From positions 326,648 through 390,647 of the forward strand of contig NZ_MU158689.1 of the NCBI RefSeq assembly GCF_015209965.1: a stretch of DNA of 64,000 bases. The letters run 5' to 3'. The position numbers and the translations under genes are program-made. Under the pieces are notes generated by a model, which was given only the letters and a program-made list of their open reading frames with translations, did not search any database and had not been told where the DNA came from. The DNA comes from Sphingobacterium pedocola (GTDB taxonomy: Bacteria > Bacteroidota > Bacteroidia > Sphingobacteriales > Sphingobacteriaceae). Position 1 is the stretch's first letter. Every line of letters starts with the position of its first letter. This document shows, in pieces, positions 8,144 through 16,404 of the stretch.

Positions 8144-8880
8144 TTGTGCTTCACTTTCAGTCGTATCGTATCTTCGGCTAGCTTTACAATCTCTTCCACA
8201 TTTAGTCCGGCCGTCTGTAATGGCTCTAACACTTCCCAGGATATTGGAGTAAACGGACGGAGAGGAAACATGCCGTATTTCACCATTAAATAGGAACCGT
8301 TTATTGCGATCGGGACAACCAAAGCATCCGGATTCTTTTTTAACAAGGTTGCAATTCCACCAACAGAAAATCTTTTCATTTCGCCCGTTTTCGTACGGGT
8401 GCCTTCCGGAAATATAAATGCAGACCATCTTTTTTGCTTCATATTATTAGCCAACTTAAGTATCTCGGCAATGGATTGTTTAGGATCCTTGCGGTCAATA
8501 TTTGCGGCACCACCGTATTTCAAGTTGAACGAGATGCTGGGGATATTTGCGTGCACTAATTCTACTTTGGAAATGAATTTGCCGTGAAATCTCCGTAAAA
8601 AGTAAATGAGTGATGGAATGTCAAATGTGCTTTGATGATTTGCAACAAAAATAATCGGATGGCCGGTCGGCAAATTTTTATTGTCTTTAAACGTTACCGT
8701 ATTGAACAACGTATAATTACAAGCTACTAAAAAGAAATTGAGAATATCGACACTTTTTTTATGTGCAGTGTATCCGCCAATCTTTAAACATAACCATTGA
8801 ATCGGATGAAATAGTATTAGTGCCAGCGCAAAGCAGGTGTAAAAAATAGGAGTTAGGAAATAGCCTATAAATTTTCTCAT
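8140..8880 (-). CDS. plsC: 1-acyl-sn-glycerol-3-phosphate acyltransferase
   Basis: The 246-residue enzyme acylates lysophosphatidic acid to phosphatidic acid at the inner membrane. The HX4D catalytic motif is H82-D87 (NHQSTFD). The glycerol-phosphate-binding motif is FPEGTR (157-162), and the usual RxSVGG-like segment follows (KRFSVGG). One N-terminal hydrophobic segment covers about 7-32. It is transcribed alone towards the glycosyltransferase unit, with 3' ends overlapping by 4 bp. A Bacteroidetes -7 element (TAAGTTTG on the minus strand, 8898-8905) lies 18 bp before the start. Confidence 0.95.
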   Translation of the reverse strand: MRKFIGYFLTPIFYTCFALALILFHPIQWLCLKIGGYTAHKKSVDILNFFLVACNYTLFNTVTFKDNKNLPTGHPIIFVANHQSTFDIPSLIYFLRRFHGKFISKVELVHANIPSISFNLKYGGAANIDRKDPKQSIAEILKLANNMKQKRWSAFIFPEGTRTKTGEMKRFSVGGIATLLKKNPDALVVPIAINGSYLMVKYGMFPLRPFTPISWEVLEPLQTAGLNVEEIVKLAEDTIRLKVKHN

Positions 8881-8897
8881 AATATATTATAAAGGCG

Positions 8898-8910
8898 CAA
8901 ACTTAGATAA
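8898..8910 (-). promoter_or_regulatory. Extended -7 element TTATCTAAGTTTG upstream of plsC
   Basis: Read on the minus strand, 8910-8898 is TTATCTAAGTTTG, ending 17 bp before the plsC start codon. The last eight bases fit TAnnTTTG. No good TTTG is seen 20 bp upstream. The same 13-mer occurs before gmd, the OsmC gene and ccmB. Confidence 0.5.
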
Positions 8911-9487
8911 ATTTATTAACTTTTTTAGCGACGGCATATAAATCAGATTTCGAGGGATCAAGGAAATTAGCTTTTGTATTGTAGTTAGTAAGGGGTGTTG
9001 ATGTAAAGGAACCTTTTTTTTGCGCCTCTTTCGCCGGCGCGGGACGACTTCTTTTGCTTGGCCAAAAGAAGCAAAAACCAAGACTTGGTCAATGTTACGC
9101 TAAAAGCTTTTGGATTTACTAAACAGCTCCAAGTCGTTTCACTTCGGGGATCTGTTCTTAACGCAAATCCAAAGCTTTCTTAACGCTACATCGACCTAGG
9201 TCGTCCTTTAAATGGTACTGCATTATAAGGTTAATATAATAAATGCACTACCCTTACAAACTGGACAAATGTCGCCTTGGCGGGTCGACAATAGCAGGAA
9301 TGGTGCACCGTCGTGTCGAGCCGGCACAGCGACGAGTTTTGGACACTTTTGCGGTCAAAAGTGTCGACCTGTCGCGGTCCAAGCGACAAAAGAAATTTGA
9401 TTAATTTAAAGGTTCATTTTTATTAGCCCCGTACTCCAAAAAATACATCTATTTATAAATAATAATAATTATATTTTTAATTTTATT
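8911..9487. repeat. Gene-poor intergenic region with hairpin repeats
   Basis: The gap 8881-9527 (647 bp) has no credible gene. It holds two strong hairpins: 9048-9055 with 9064-9071 (CTTCTTTT and AAAAGAAG around GCTTGGCC), and 9342-9351 with 9356-9365 (GACACTTTTG around CGGT). Local G+C rises above the surroundings at 9030-9390. Short ORFs here (8887-9081 minus, 9212-9400 plus) look like translations of repeat DNA. Such decayed REP-like islands are common in Bacteroidetes genomes, to my knowledge. The A+T-rich end holds the promoter of the next operon. Confidence 0.55.
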
Positions 9488-9495
9488 TATATTTG
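9488..9495 (+). promoter_or_regulatory. -7 element of DUF2089 operon
   Basis: TATATTTG at 9488-9495 fits TAnnTTTG and sits 32 bp before the first start codon of a four-gene operon, in a very A+T-rich tract. A clear TTTG at -33 is missing. Confidence 0.4.
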
Positions 9496-9527
9496 TTTTA
9501 ACAATATTAATATATAAATTCATTATA

Positions 9528-9800
9528 ATGAAGCTTCCTGTTAAGTGTCCAAGTTGTGATGAACAGCTGCGTGTATCGAAATTAATCTGTTCAAGTTGTG
9601 AAACCGAAGTGTTAGGTAAATACAGTCTACCGATTTTAATGTTGCTGGAAGTAGATGAACAAGAGTTTGTTCTTCAGTTTTTGCGGAATTCGGGTAGTCT
9701 GAAAGAAATGGCAAATCAGATGGGAAAGAGTTATCCCACTGTTCGAAATAAATTAGATGATTTGATAGTTAAACTTAACGTGTTACAAAATGAACAATAG
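9528..9800 (+). CDS. DUF2089-family zinc-ribbon/HTH protein
   Basis: The 90-residue protein has an N-terminal zinc ribbon (C7/C10 and C21/C24, two CxxC pairs ten residues apart) and a C-terminal sigma-like helix-turn-helix (about 55-85: GSLKEMANQMGKSYPTVRNK). This fits DUF2089, a family of presumed transcription regulators often found next to small membrane-protein genes. It is the first gene of an operon with two membrane proteins and an alpha/beta hydrolase, overlapping the next gene by 11 bp. It may regulate this operon; that is inferred from position only. Confidence 0.85.
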   Translation: MKLPVKCPSCDEQLRVSKLICSSCETEVLGKYSLPILMLLEVDEQEFVLQFLRNSGSLKEMANQMGKSYPTVRNKLDDLIVKLNVLQNEQ

Positions 9801-10275
9801 ATTGATGTATAAGGAAAGTCAGAATTTTTTGACTTGGTGGTTAGTGTCGGTATTTATCCTTATTATCGGACTTGGGGTATATGCTCGATGGGATGCTAAT
9901 AGTAATGCCGGTTGGCGTGATCTCTCTGCCGGATTTTGGATAGGAAGCGCCGTTGCGTTGCTGTTTTTATTGATGCGATTAAGAACGCGCATAAATGAGC
10001 AAGGGATCCATATTCGATTTATCCCCTTTATATGGAAAGAAAAAAAATGGAAATGGGAAGATATCGGTAAAGTCCATGTTAAAAAATATTCTCCTTGGGA
10101 ATATGGAGGATGGGGATGGAGATTCGGTGGGCCGGGAGTGGCATATACCACAAAGGGGTTTTATGGCATCTGGATCGTGTTAAAAAATGGGCGAACGATA
10201 TTGGTTGGCACACAGTATCCCAAAAAGGTCCAAGAATTATTAACTCACTATAAACCGTACAAAGATGAAGCATAA
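9790..10275 (+). CDS. Small membrane protein, possible PH-like domain
   Basis: The 161-residue product has two transmembrane helices (about 13-30 and 47-62) followed by a cytosolic beta-rich domain of about 90 residues, with a Trp/Gly-rich stretch (YSPWEYGGWGWRFGGPG) and an ending (GTQYPKKVQELL) like bacterial PH-type membrane proteins. I know no function. It overlaps both neighbours (11 bp each), so translation is almost certainly coupled within the DUF2089 operon. Similar proteins accompany DUF2089 genes in other Bacteroidota, from general knowledge. Confidence 0.75.
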   Translation: MNNRLMYKESQNFLTWWLVSVFILIIGLGVYARWDANSNAGWRDLSAGFWIGSAVALLFLLMRLRTRINEQGIHIRFIPFIWKEKKWKWEDIGKVHVKKYSPWEYGGWGWRFGGPGVAYTTKGFYGIWIVLKNGRTILVGTQYPKKVQELLTHYKPYKDEA

Positions 10276-10861
10276 TATAGTTAGATTGTTTGTAAATCCA
10301 TTTACCGATTATTCCGAAAATGTCATGTTGACGGTAGGCATGATGTCCTTTGCTGTCGGCGGATTCCTAGCTTATTTTGGAGAGTTTGATTATCATGGTA
10401 TATTAAAGATCATCCCTACAAACACGCTTGGCCTTTTTCAGGTTTTTGTCCATCTATTCATAAATGTATTGGTACTGACTTTATCGTTGTTTTCGTTTGG
10501 TTATTTCGTCAATAAGAAAACAAGGTTTATAGACGTGTTAAATGTGGTATTGGTTTCTTTTACGGTGATATACACGATGGGCTTATTCTCCGCCATAAGT
10601 TTTGCAAAAGAGCTTACGAATAATGTATTGAAGGCCATAGAAAATGGCGATATGAAATTGTCTACGATTACTCCCTTGGATATGTTTTTGCTGTTGCTTT
10701 TTTCGTTAATTTCCCTAGTCCTGTTGCTCTATTTTTTCTATCTCATCGTCGTAGGGTTAAAATTTGTTATAAATGCGAAGAAGTTTTATCATGGTGTAGT
10801 TATTGTATTAATTGTTTTAATAACAGACGTGCTGTGTCGTTTTGTTAATCTTAGACTTTAA
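10265..10861 (+). CDS. Polytopic membrane protein, Yip1-like topology
   Basis: The 198-residue protein has about five hydrophobic helices (around 20-38, 55-80, 88-112, 138-162 and 172-192) and no catalytic motif I can recognise. The layout, with a short soluble N-terminus ending in NPFTDY, resembles Yip1-domain proteins, but this is topology rather than a firm family match. It is the third gene of the DUF2089 operon, overlapping the preceding gene by 11 bp and ending 3 bp before the hydrolase gene. Confidence 0.7.
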   Translation: MKHNIVRLFVNPFTDYSENVMLTVGMMSFAVGGFLAYFGEFDYHGILKIIPTNTLGLFQVFVHLFINVLVLTLSLFSFGYFVNKKTRFIDVLNVVLVSFTVIYTMGLFSAISFAKELTNNVLKAIENGDMKLSTITPLDMFLLLLFSLISLVLLLYFFYLIVVGLKFVINAKKFYHGVVIVLIVLITDVLCRFVNLRL

Positions 10862-10864
10862 TAT

Positions 10865-11905
10865 ATGAAGCAATTTTACGTTATCTTTTTCTTGGTGATC
10901 CATTCGTGTTTAGGATATGGCGAACCTGTTCAATACCTTAGTGCTTCTCAGCCATATGATACATTAGAGGTTGTATTTACGAATGTATATGACGATGTGC
11001 AACTTGCCGGTACGCTTTCTTTTCCAAAAAGGGCAGGTAGATATCCTGCGGTCATTTTATTGACTGGATCCGGAGCGCAAAATCGGGACGAAGAAATATC
11101 AGGTCACAAGCCTTTTAAGGTTATCACGGATTATCTGACGCAACGCGGAATTGTAGTGCTTCGCTATGATGACCGAGGTGTCGGAAAGAGTACGGGGCAA
11201 TTTGATAATAGTACAATAGGAGACTTTAGTAAGGATGCGCTTGCTGCATTAGCTTTTCTAAAAAAGCAAAATCAAGTTGACGCACGTAAAATTGGCTTTA
11301 TTGGTCATAGTGAGGGCGGTCTGATTGCTGCACTTCTGGCTGGACAGAACATGCGTGACCTATCTTTCATCATGTCATTGGCAGGCCCGGCTATTTCTAT
11401 TGATCAGTTGATGGTTGATCAATTGTATGCTATTGGAAAGACTTCGGGTATGAGTGAGCCAGCCCTGGAGGCGGCCCGGAGAATAAATGAGAAAAACTTC
11501 GCCATTGTAAAAGGCGATTTAAATAATCGCGAAGCTTATAAGGGCTTAATGGAGAATATGAAGATGGTGCCTGGATTTACAGAACATGCTGATTTGTTAG
11601 CTATGGTGAGTCCCGCCTATCGTTACTTCCTGCGCATTGAACCAGAAAAATATCTAAAAAAAATAACAATACCCGTATTTGCTGCATTTGGATCTCTAGA
11701 TGTACAGGTGCCATCTACTCGAAATTTAGAAAGCTTGCACCGCCTTTTGCCTAGAAATCCTAAATCCGTTTTAAAAGAATATGAAGGACTAAATCACTTA
11801 TTCCAGCAGGCCCAAACTGGCCGGGTAGCTGAGTACGCGGAGATAAAGGAAACATTTAATGAACGCGTATTGTCTGATATGGCGGATTGGATTACAAACT
11901 TATAA
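10865..11905 (+). CDS. Exported alpha/beta hydrolase
   Basis: The 346-residue serine hydrolase has a signal peptide (about 1-19) and a periplasmic catalytic domain. The oxyanion strand is LLTGSGAQNRDEE, the nucleophile elbow is GHSEGG (Ser near residue 150), the acid is probably Asp in AAFGSLDVQVP, and the His is in YEGLNHLFQ. This arrangement is that of the prolyl-oligopeptidase/acyl-esterase-like hydrolases common in Bacteroidota. The substrate is unknown. It ends the DUF2089 operon, 16 bp from convergent SDR, and no terminator stem is obvious between them. Confidence 0.88.
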   Translation: MKQFYVIFFLVIHSCLGYGEPVQYLSASQPYDTLEVVFTNVYDDVQLAGTLSFPKRAGRYPAVILLTGSGAQNRDEEISGHKPFKVITDYLTQRGIVVLRYDDRGVGKSTGQFDNSTIGDFSKDALAALAFLKKQNQVDARKIGFIGHSEGGLIAALLAGQNMRDLSFIMSLAGPAISIDQLMVDQLYAIGKTSGMSEPALEAARRINEKNFAIVKGDLNNREAYKGLMENMKMVPGFTEHADLLAMVSPAYRYFLRIEPEKYLKKITIPVFAAFGSLDVQVPSTRNLESLHRLLPRNPKSVLKEYEGLNHLFQQAQTGRVAEYAEIKETFNERVLSDMADWITNL

Positions 11906-11921
11906 GTGTCTCCTCTTTTAT

Positions 11922-12632
11922 TTAAGGAGTGGTATTTGAAACAGGTAATATTTTTCCGTTGTAGTATTTGCTGCCATTTTGTGCAAATTCTGCTACATAT
12001 CTTCCCATTTCAAAAGCCAATGTACCCGCTTGGAAGTCTGGAAATGCTGCTTCAAACATTTCAGTTTGTGAGGATCCCAAAGCAAGGCAGTTTACTTTTA
12101 TATTATGATCCTTAAATTCTTCTGCTAAACATTCAGTTAATATTCCTAGAGCTCCTTTACTGGCCGAATATGCACTCAATCCGGAAAATTTTGCTGAACC
12201 TTGAACGCCGCCCATACTGCTTATATTTACAATGTGGCCTCCGTTTGTCATCATAGGAACAACGTGTTTTATCATGTTTACATGTCCTAATACATTCGTC
12301 TGTAACATCAAAGCAAATTCTTCTGGAGAGGTTTCCAAAAATGGTTTTTTTACTAAGGCCCCAGCATTATTGATCAAAATATCAACCGTTTCAAATTTTG
12401 ATTTGATGAACGGTACTAGAGAATCGGCATAGTTATCGTACACAATGTCAAATTGTGCCGGATAGAGTTTTCCGCCGTCATAATTGAGCGATGAAGCAAT
12501 TTCATGAAGTTTCCGAAGTTTATCGCCAGACCTTGCCAGTGCAATGATATGATGTTCTTTATTTGCAGTGAGATCTAAAACCGTTTCAAAACCTATTCCA
12601 CTGCTTGCTCCCGTGATGATGATATTTGCCAT
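11922..12632 (-). CDS. Short-chain dehydrogenase/reductase
   Basis: The 236-residue classical SDR has the NAD(P) motif TGASSGIG (7-14), NNAG in the fourth strand, catalytic Ser in NISSMGG, and YSASKGALG (YxxxK). Arg/Lys residues in the second strand region (ALARSGDKLRKL) suggest NADP(H) preference. The substrate cannot be read. It directly abuts the following-upstream gene for a flippase-like membrane protein (12633-13562), giving a two-gene operon. Confidence 0.92.
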   Translation of the reverse strand: MANIIITGASSGIGFETVLDLTANKEHHIIALARSGDKLRKLHEIASSLNYDGGKLYPAQFDIVYDNYADSLVPFIKSKFETVDILINNAGALVKKPFLETSPEEFALMLQTNVLGHVNMIKHVVPMMTNGGHIVNISSMGGVQGSAKFSGLSAYSASKGALGILTECLAEEFKDHNIKVNCLALGSSQTEMFEAAFPDFQAGTLAFEMGRYVAEFAQNGSKYYNGKILPVSNTTP

Positions 12633-13562
12633 TTAAATTTCTTCGTTAGTATTGTCGTTGTCGATTTCTTGTTCTACTTCTGCTGCACTAGGTAGTTTTT
12701 CGGCTCCTAGACGTTGTGGCCTAAATATGTAATAGATTCCGGACGTAGCAGTAATCAGAGAAATTACATAAAAAAATAAACTTACTAGTACTACCGTATG
12801 TTCTTCAAGCTGTATATATTTTGCTGCTTCAAGGGCAAAAAGCTCTCGGATACCTATTCCACCTCCTATGGAAGGAATAATTGCGACCAAAGAAGAAACC
12901 AAAAATATCAGTAGGTAGGGCGAAAATTTGCCGTCAAAGTTTAGCGCGTATAATATAAAAATGGCGCATAAGGTTTGAAAGCTCTGTACGAGCAACGCTT
13001 TGGTGTGCGTTTGAAAAAATCGCTTAGCGAAAGGCTTGAAAAACACATGTAAAAAGGAATAGTAGGAGATTGTGCCAATGACAACCGCACTAATGGCGGC
13101 GACGTGGGGAATAGCGAGACGGGGCATAAACACAACCAGTGCACAAATAATAATGGCTAAAGCCCAGAGGCCGCTTAACCGATCGAAAAATACCGCACTT
13201 AATACTTTTCTCCCCGGAATATCGTGATTCTTCTTTAGGAAATATACTTTATACCCGTCGCCTCCAATTCCACCCGGTAAAAAAAAATTATAGAGTAGTC
13301 CCAGCTGATAGAGTCGTAGATTATAACGCTCAGAAAGGGTTAAATGTATGGTTTTAAAGAAGCTATTGAGTCGGGAGGAGGCTATCGCCTGCGAAACGAT
13401 ATAACTTAATAAGGCAAGTATTAGAAACCACCAATTGCAATCTGCCAATGCGTTCTTCAATTCTACAAAATCAATCTTTCGGGATACCCAATAGAGTGCG
13501 CCAGATGTCACGACGACTTTAAAAATGTTTTTCGTAATGCTCCAGACCTTTTTGCTGTCCAT
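12633..13562 (-). CDS. LPG-synthase TM-type (flippase-like) integral membrane protein, second copy
   Basis: The 309-residue polytopic protein shares the family signature with the protein at 6055-7029: a FFLPGGIGGDGYKVYFLKK element in place of FTPNRIGEYGGR, then SIGGGIGIREL, across about seven helices. The C-terminal 30 residues are acidic and cytosolic (VEQEIDNDN). The family is linked to lipid or lipid-sugar transfer, but the substrate is unknown. It is cotranscribed with the SDR gene, with no gap between stop and start, so a joint role in modifying or moving a lipid is plausible. Confidence 0.85.
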   Translation of the reverse strand: MDSKKVWSITKNIFKVVVTSGALYWVSRKIDFVELKNALADCNWWFLILALLSYIVSQAIASSRLNSFFKTIHLTLSERYNLRLYQLGLLYNFFLPGGIGGDGYKVYFLKKNHDIPGRKVLSAVFFDRLSGLWALAIIICALVVFMPRLAIPHVAAISAVVIGTISYYSFLHVFFKPFAKRFFQTHTKALLVQSFQTLCAIFILYALNFDGKFSPYLLIFLVSSLVAIIPSIGGGIGIRELFALEAAKYIQLEEHTVVLVSLFFYVISLITATSGIYYIFRPQRLGAEKLPSAAEVEQEIDNDNTNEEI

Positions 13563-13602
13563 TTAAATCGAATATATTAAGTAGGCAAAAGTAATGAATT
13601 CT

Positions 13603-13914
13603 TTATAATAGTGGATACATCCGTGTATATAGTAGTACGATATAGACAATAAGAAACAGCGCAGACAAGGCGAAAAACCAGTTGAAGTCGATTTTTGAGA
13701 ACTTATTTTGCAGTACCAATACCATTAAGGTGATAACGGTAAAAAACAACAAGATAGGAAAAATGACAGCGGATTTGTTTTCAAAATAGAGCGACTGAGT
13801 TTGCTTAAAATCGCCTGTGAAAAAGAAATATAAGGAGAACGCGAGTAAGAGAACCAGGACTCGTAAACAGGCTTTAGCAATAATTTTGCTTATGGTATGA
13901 TTTTTGGATGTCAT
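13603..13914 (-). CDS. Small hypothetical membrane protein
   Basis: The 103-residue product from ATG 13914 has three hydrophobic helices (roughly 18-35, 48-66 and 76-96) and no recognisable domain. A longer reading from TTG 13944 adds ten residues and is less likely, because it would run into the promoter-like element 13947-13959 on the other strand. It lies 40 bp upstream of the flippase-like gene on the same strand and is probably in the same transcript. No function is assigned. Confidence 0.65.
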   Translation of the reverse strand: MTSKNHTISKIIAKACLRVLVLLLAFSLYFFFTGDFKQTQSLYFENKSAVIFPILLFFTVITLMVLVLQNKFSKIDFNWFFALSALFLIVYIVLLYTRMYPLL

Positions 13915-13946
13915 GAGAATTGATAACAAATGATATAAAAACAAAT

Positions 13947-13959
13947 ATATCTAAGTTTG
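13947..13959 (+). promoter_or_regulatory. -7 element ATATCTAAGTTTG upstream of lipoprotein gene
   Basis: TAAGTTTG at 13952-13959 fits TAnnTTTG and lies 35 bp before the start at 13995. It shares the core TATCTAAGTTTG with elements before plsC, OsmC, gmd and ccmB. No matching -33 TTTG is seen. Confidence 0.4.
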
Positions 13960-13994
13960 GATATACATCAATAGATTTTTAATAACTTTGTCTT

Positions 13995-14555
13995 ATGCGT
14001 AAACATATTCTTTCTGTAGTCTCACTTTTTACAGTGGTATTATTATTGGCATCGTGTGGTGCTCCGAAAAAAGGGACTTCAGGTTCCTCTTCTGCTACGT
14101 CGACTTCTGCTTCAGGTCCTTCTGCTTCGCAATGGAGATCGGGAGTAAAGGGCAACTGGGTGTTGAATACAGTGACAAGGGAAGATGTCCCGGCAGCTTA
14201 TACGATCAAAAATATTTTTGATGAAGCACCGGTAGATTGTTTTATCGGAAGTATTTGGAATCTACCCGGCGGCAATTATAGAGGAAGTATCACCTTTAAT
14301 GCGGATGGTACATTGTGTGCAAACGGAGCAGTACGGACAATCGTATGGTCTATCTACGGCGGATCAACTACGGAGGAACCGCAATTTCAATTTAAGAAAA
14401 TTTATGCGGGTGATAAAGCCGCAAATGTGACCACAGGCTATCGTATGAATCTGTCTTTTGCTGATGGAGAAACTTTAGTGATGAAGATGCCAATTCCGTT
14501 AGATAACGGTCAACAAGGCAACTTGGTCTTCAACTTCACAAAAGTTGATAGGTAA
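13995..14555 (+). CDS. Lipoprotein with lipocalin-like domain
   Basis: The 186-residue protein has a lipobox ending at C21 (LLLASC), a Ser/Thr-rich linker (about 28-45), and a beta-rich domain of about 135 residues beginning with WRSGVKGNWVLNTVTRED. Phrases such as GNWVLN, ITFNADGTLCANG and LSFADGETLVMKM match the small lipocalin-like lipoproteins common in Bacteroidota. Its location would be the inner leaflet of the outer membrane or the periplasmic face. It is monocistronic and ends at a bidirectional terminator. No ligand is known. Confidence 0.8.
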   Translation: MRKHILSVVSLFTVVLLLASCGAPKKGTSGSSSATSTSASGPSASQWRSGVKGNWVLNTVTREDVPAAYTIKNIFDEAPVDCFIGSIWNLPGGNYRGSITFNADGTLCANGAVRTIVWSIYGGSTTEEPQFQFKKIYAGDKAANVTTGYRMNLSFADGETLVMKMPIPLDNGQQGNLVFNFTKVDR

Positions 14556-14574
14556 CTTGCATTATGGTGCAATT

Positions 14575-14607
14575 AAAAAAAGACCTGATTTTCTCAGGTC
14601 TTTTTTT
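14575..14607. terminator. Bidirectional intrinsic terminator
   Basis: GACCTGA (14582-14588) pairs with TCAGGTC (14594-14600) around a 5-nt loop, flanked by seven A on the left and seven T on the right. It therefore ends both the plus-strand lipoprotein transcript and the minus-strand metZ-like transcript, whose stop codon overlaps it. Confidence 0.9.
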
Positions 14608-15778
14608 AATTCGTCTTTTCTAAGGCTTGTAGAATGTCGCCTATTATATCTTCTTTATCTTCCAGACCTACGGATAAGCGAACAGTCCCTGGTTTTATCC
14701 CCAAGTGATTACGCTCTTCTTCAGTCAACTTTGCATGGGTAGTAGTCGCTGGGTGCGTTGCGATTGATCGGGAATCTCCCAAGTTGGAAGTGTATAATAT
14801 CATATTTAATTCATCCAAAAACCGAAAGGCCCTTTCTTTTCCACCTTTTACTTCAAATGTAACGATACCCCCGCCCGCTTTCATTTGCTTTTTTGCCAGG
14901 GCATATTGGGGATGTGAAGGCAGAAATGGATATTTTACGTCTTTAATTTCCGGATGGTCTTCCAGCGTTTCGGCTAATGCCAGTGCATTCGAACAATGCC
15001 TATCCATGCGAAGCGCTAGGGTGTCCAAACTTTTCGAGATAATCCATGCATTGAAGGGAGACATCGCAGGTCCCGTATGCCGGATGAAAAACATCATTTT
15101 TTTTATTAGTTCTTCTTTACCAACTACAACCCCTCCCAATACACGGCCCTGACCGTCCATATATTTGGTGGCGGAGTGTATCGATAAATCAAATCCATAG
15201 TCCAAAGGTTTTTGCAAATAAGGAGTAGCGAAACAATTATCGATAGAAAGGATGATCTCCGGATACTTTTCTTTAAACTTACCCAACCATTCCAAATCAA
15301 CCAATTCAAGTCCGGGATTCGACGGAGATTCTAAAAAAATAATTTTTGTATTTGGTTGAATTGCTTTTTCCCATTCATCGGGGTTAGCTGCGTCTACATA
15401 GCTCGTAGTAACTCCCCATTTAGGAAATAATTGCGTAAATAGCTGATGGGTAGAACCGAAGATGGCACGGGAAGAGATGATATGGTCTCCGTTTTCAACA
15501 AAAGCTGCGAAAGATGCGAATACAGCAGCCATCCCTGACGAAAATGCTAACCCTGCCTCTGCGTTCTCCAACGTACACACTTTATTGATAAATTCACTTG
15601 TATTCGGATTTGCATAGCGCGAATACACCATGCCCTCTTCTTCTTCAGCAAAAACAGCACGACCTTGTTCCGCACTATCAAATATAAAACTTGAGGTAAG
15701 ATATAGCGGAGCAGAATGCTCACGTGTAGCCGAACGAGGTACCTGTTCTCGAATTATTTTAGACTGATCTTTATTCAT
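14606..15778 (-). CDS. metZ: O-succinylhomoserine sulfhydrylase / trans-sulfuration PLP enzyme
   Basis: The 390-residue fold-type I PLP enzyme belongs to the Cys/Met metabolism family: PLP-phosphate contacts (YSRYANPNTSEF, SSGMAAVFA), Asp in SIDNCFATP and the Schiff-base Lys in SIHSATKYMDG. Closest in pattern to MetZ, which makes homocysteine from O-succinylhomoserine and sulfide; cystathionine gamma-synthase or methionine gamma-lyase cannot be excluded. I start it at ATG 15778 (MNKDQSK). A longer frame to 15871 would add 31 poorly conserved residues across a promoter-like CAAAGTTA and a large inverted repeat. No SAM riboswitch is visible upstream. Confidence 0.88.
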   Translation of the reverse strand: MNKDQSKIIREQVPRSATREHSAPLYLTSSFIFDSAEQGRAVFAEEEEGMVYSRYANPNTSEFINKVCTLENAEAGLAFSSGMAAVFASFAAFVENGDHIISSRAIFGSTHQLFTQLFPKWGVTTSYVDAANPDEWEKAIQPNTKIIFLESPSNPGLELVDLEWLGKFKEKYPEIILSIDNCFATPYLQKPLDYGFDLSIHSATKYMDGQGRVLGGVVVGKEELIKKMMFFIRHTGPAMSPFNAWIISKSLDTLALRMDRHCSNALALAETLEDHPEIKDVKYPFLPSHPQYALAKKQMKAGGGIVTFEVKGGKERAFRFLDELNMILYTSNLGDSRSIATHPATTTHAKLTEEERNHLGIKPGTVRLSVGLEDKEDIIGDILQALEKTN

Positions 15779-15853
15779 GATGTGCAAAGTTAAGAATTGT
15801 TTTTCTATTTGCTTTGTAATGCACAACGGATGTGTTATTAATTTCCGTTTAAA

Positions 15854-15913
15854 GGGGTAAAATTCCGCCAAAAAGTTTTTTGGACTTTGCGAATTTTGGC
15901 GGGATTTTACCCC
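15854..15913. repeat. 60-bp inverted repeat between metZ and HU-like gene
   Basis: Arms of 20 nt at 15854-15873 (GGGGTAAAATTCCGCCAAAA) and 15894-15913 are inverse complements except for one G-T pair, around a 20-nt spacer that itself has a short complementary pair (AAAGT and ACTTT). It lies in the divergent gap 15779-15996. It could be a cruciform or REP-like element, or a protein-binding site. No T-tract follows, so it is not a typical terminator. Confidence 0.75.
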
Positions 15914-15996
15914 CTCGGCGTCAAGCCCGTGTGCTATGTTTGTATCGTTGCAACAAGAGTTCGTAAATGTTTAGTTTAATTTAAATTTTTTCAATT

Positions 15997-16380
15997 ATGG
16001 CAATTAAGTACAATGTCGCCGAAATCGGCAAACCGGGAGATCCTACGGCTCCCAAAAAGTTCTACGCACGTCCGGTAAGTGCCGGAGAAATCGTATTGGA
16101 AGATTTAGCTTCTGATATTTCACATGCTTCGTCTATAAACGAAGCCGATGTATATGCTGTGCTACAGAGTCTGCTAAGGGAGATCCCGCGCAACATCTCG
16201 CGGGGATACATTGTCCGTCTGGGCAATCTGGGTTCCTTTCGTCTGGGGTCGAACAGCACCGGCACCGATACAAGGGAAGAGGTCAGCGCTACGAACATCG
16301 TTCGTACACGTTTGATTTTCCACCCGGGCAAGCAGCTAAAGTCGCTCCTGGAGGGTTTAACTTTTAAGAAAACCGAGTAG
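15997..16380 (+). CDS. HU-like DNA-binding protein (HU-HIG type)
   Basis: The 127-residue protein resembles the Bacteroidota HU-related family that begins with AIKYNV-E-G-P-DPTAPKKFYA. The N-terminal 30 residues form a strand-rich cap, followed by the HU core (ISHASSINEADVYAVLQSLLREI...IRLGNLGSFRL) and the return strand (TRLIFHPGKQLK). It is likely a nucleoid protein or architectural factor that bends DNA. It is a single gene with its own strong terminator. A third-position G+C higher than its neighbours (for example CGCAACATCTCGCGGGG) suggests high expression or a different origin. Confidence 0.85.
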   Translation: MAIKYNVAEIGKPGDPTAPKKFYARPVSAGEIVLEDLASDISHASSINEADVYAVLQSLLREIPRNISRGYIVRLGNLGSFRLGSNSTGTDTREEVSATNIVRTRLIFHPGKQLKSLLEGLTFKKTE

Positions 16381-16404
16381 TTCGCCTTTTTGAATTACAG
16401 GCCG

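Noticed and set aside
8887..9081. 64-codon minus-strand frame upstream of plsC
   Set aside because: Low-complexity Lys/Arg-rich translation of hairpin repeat DNA, with no conserved features.
9212..9400. 62-codon plus-strand frame
   Set aside because: Covers a perfect hairpin and G+C-shifted repeat DNA; reads like a repeat-derived peptide and not a gene.
15779..15996. Possible SAM riboswitch upstream of metZ
   Set aside because: No SAM-I or SAM-II core motifs are seen, and the strong inverted repeat does not fit these folds. The -7 element seems to lie only a few bases before the start codon.
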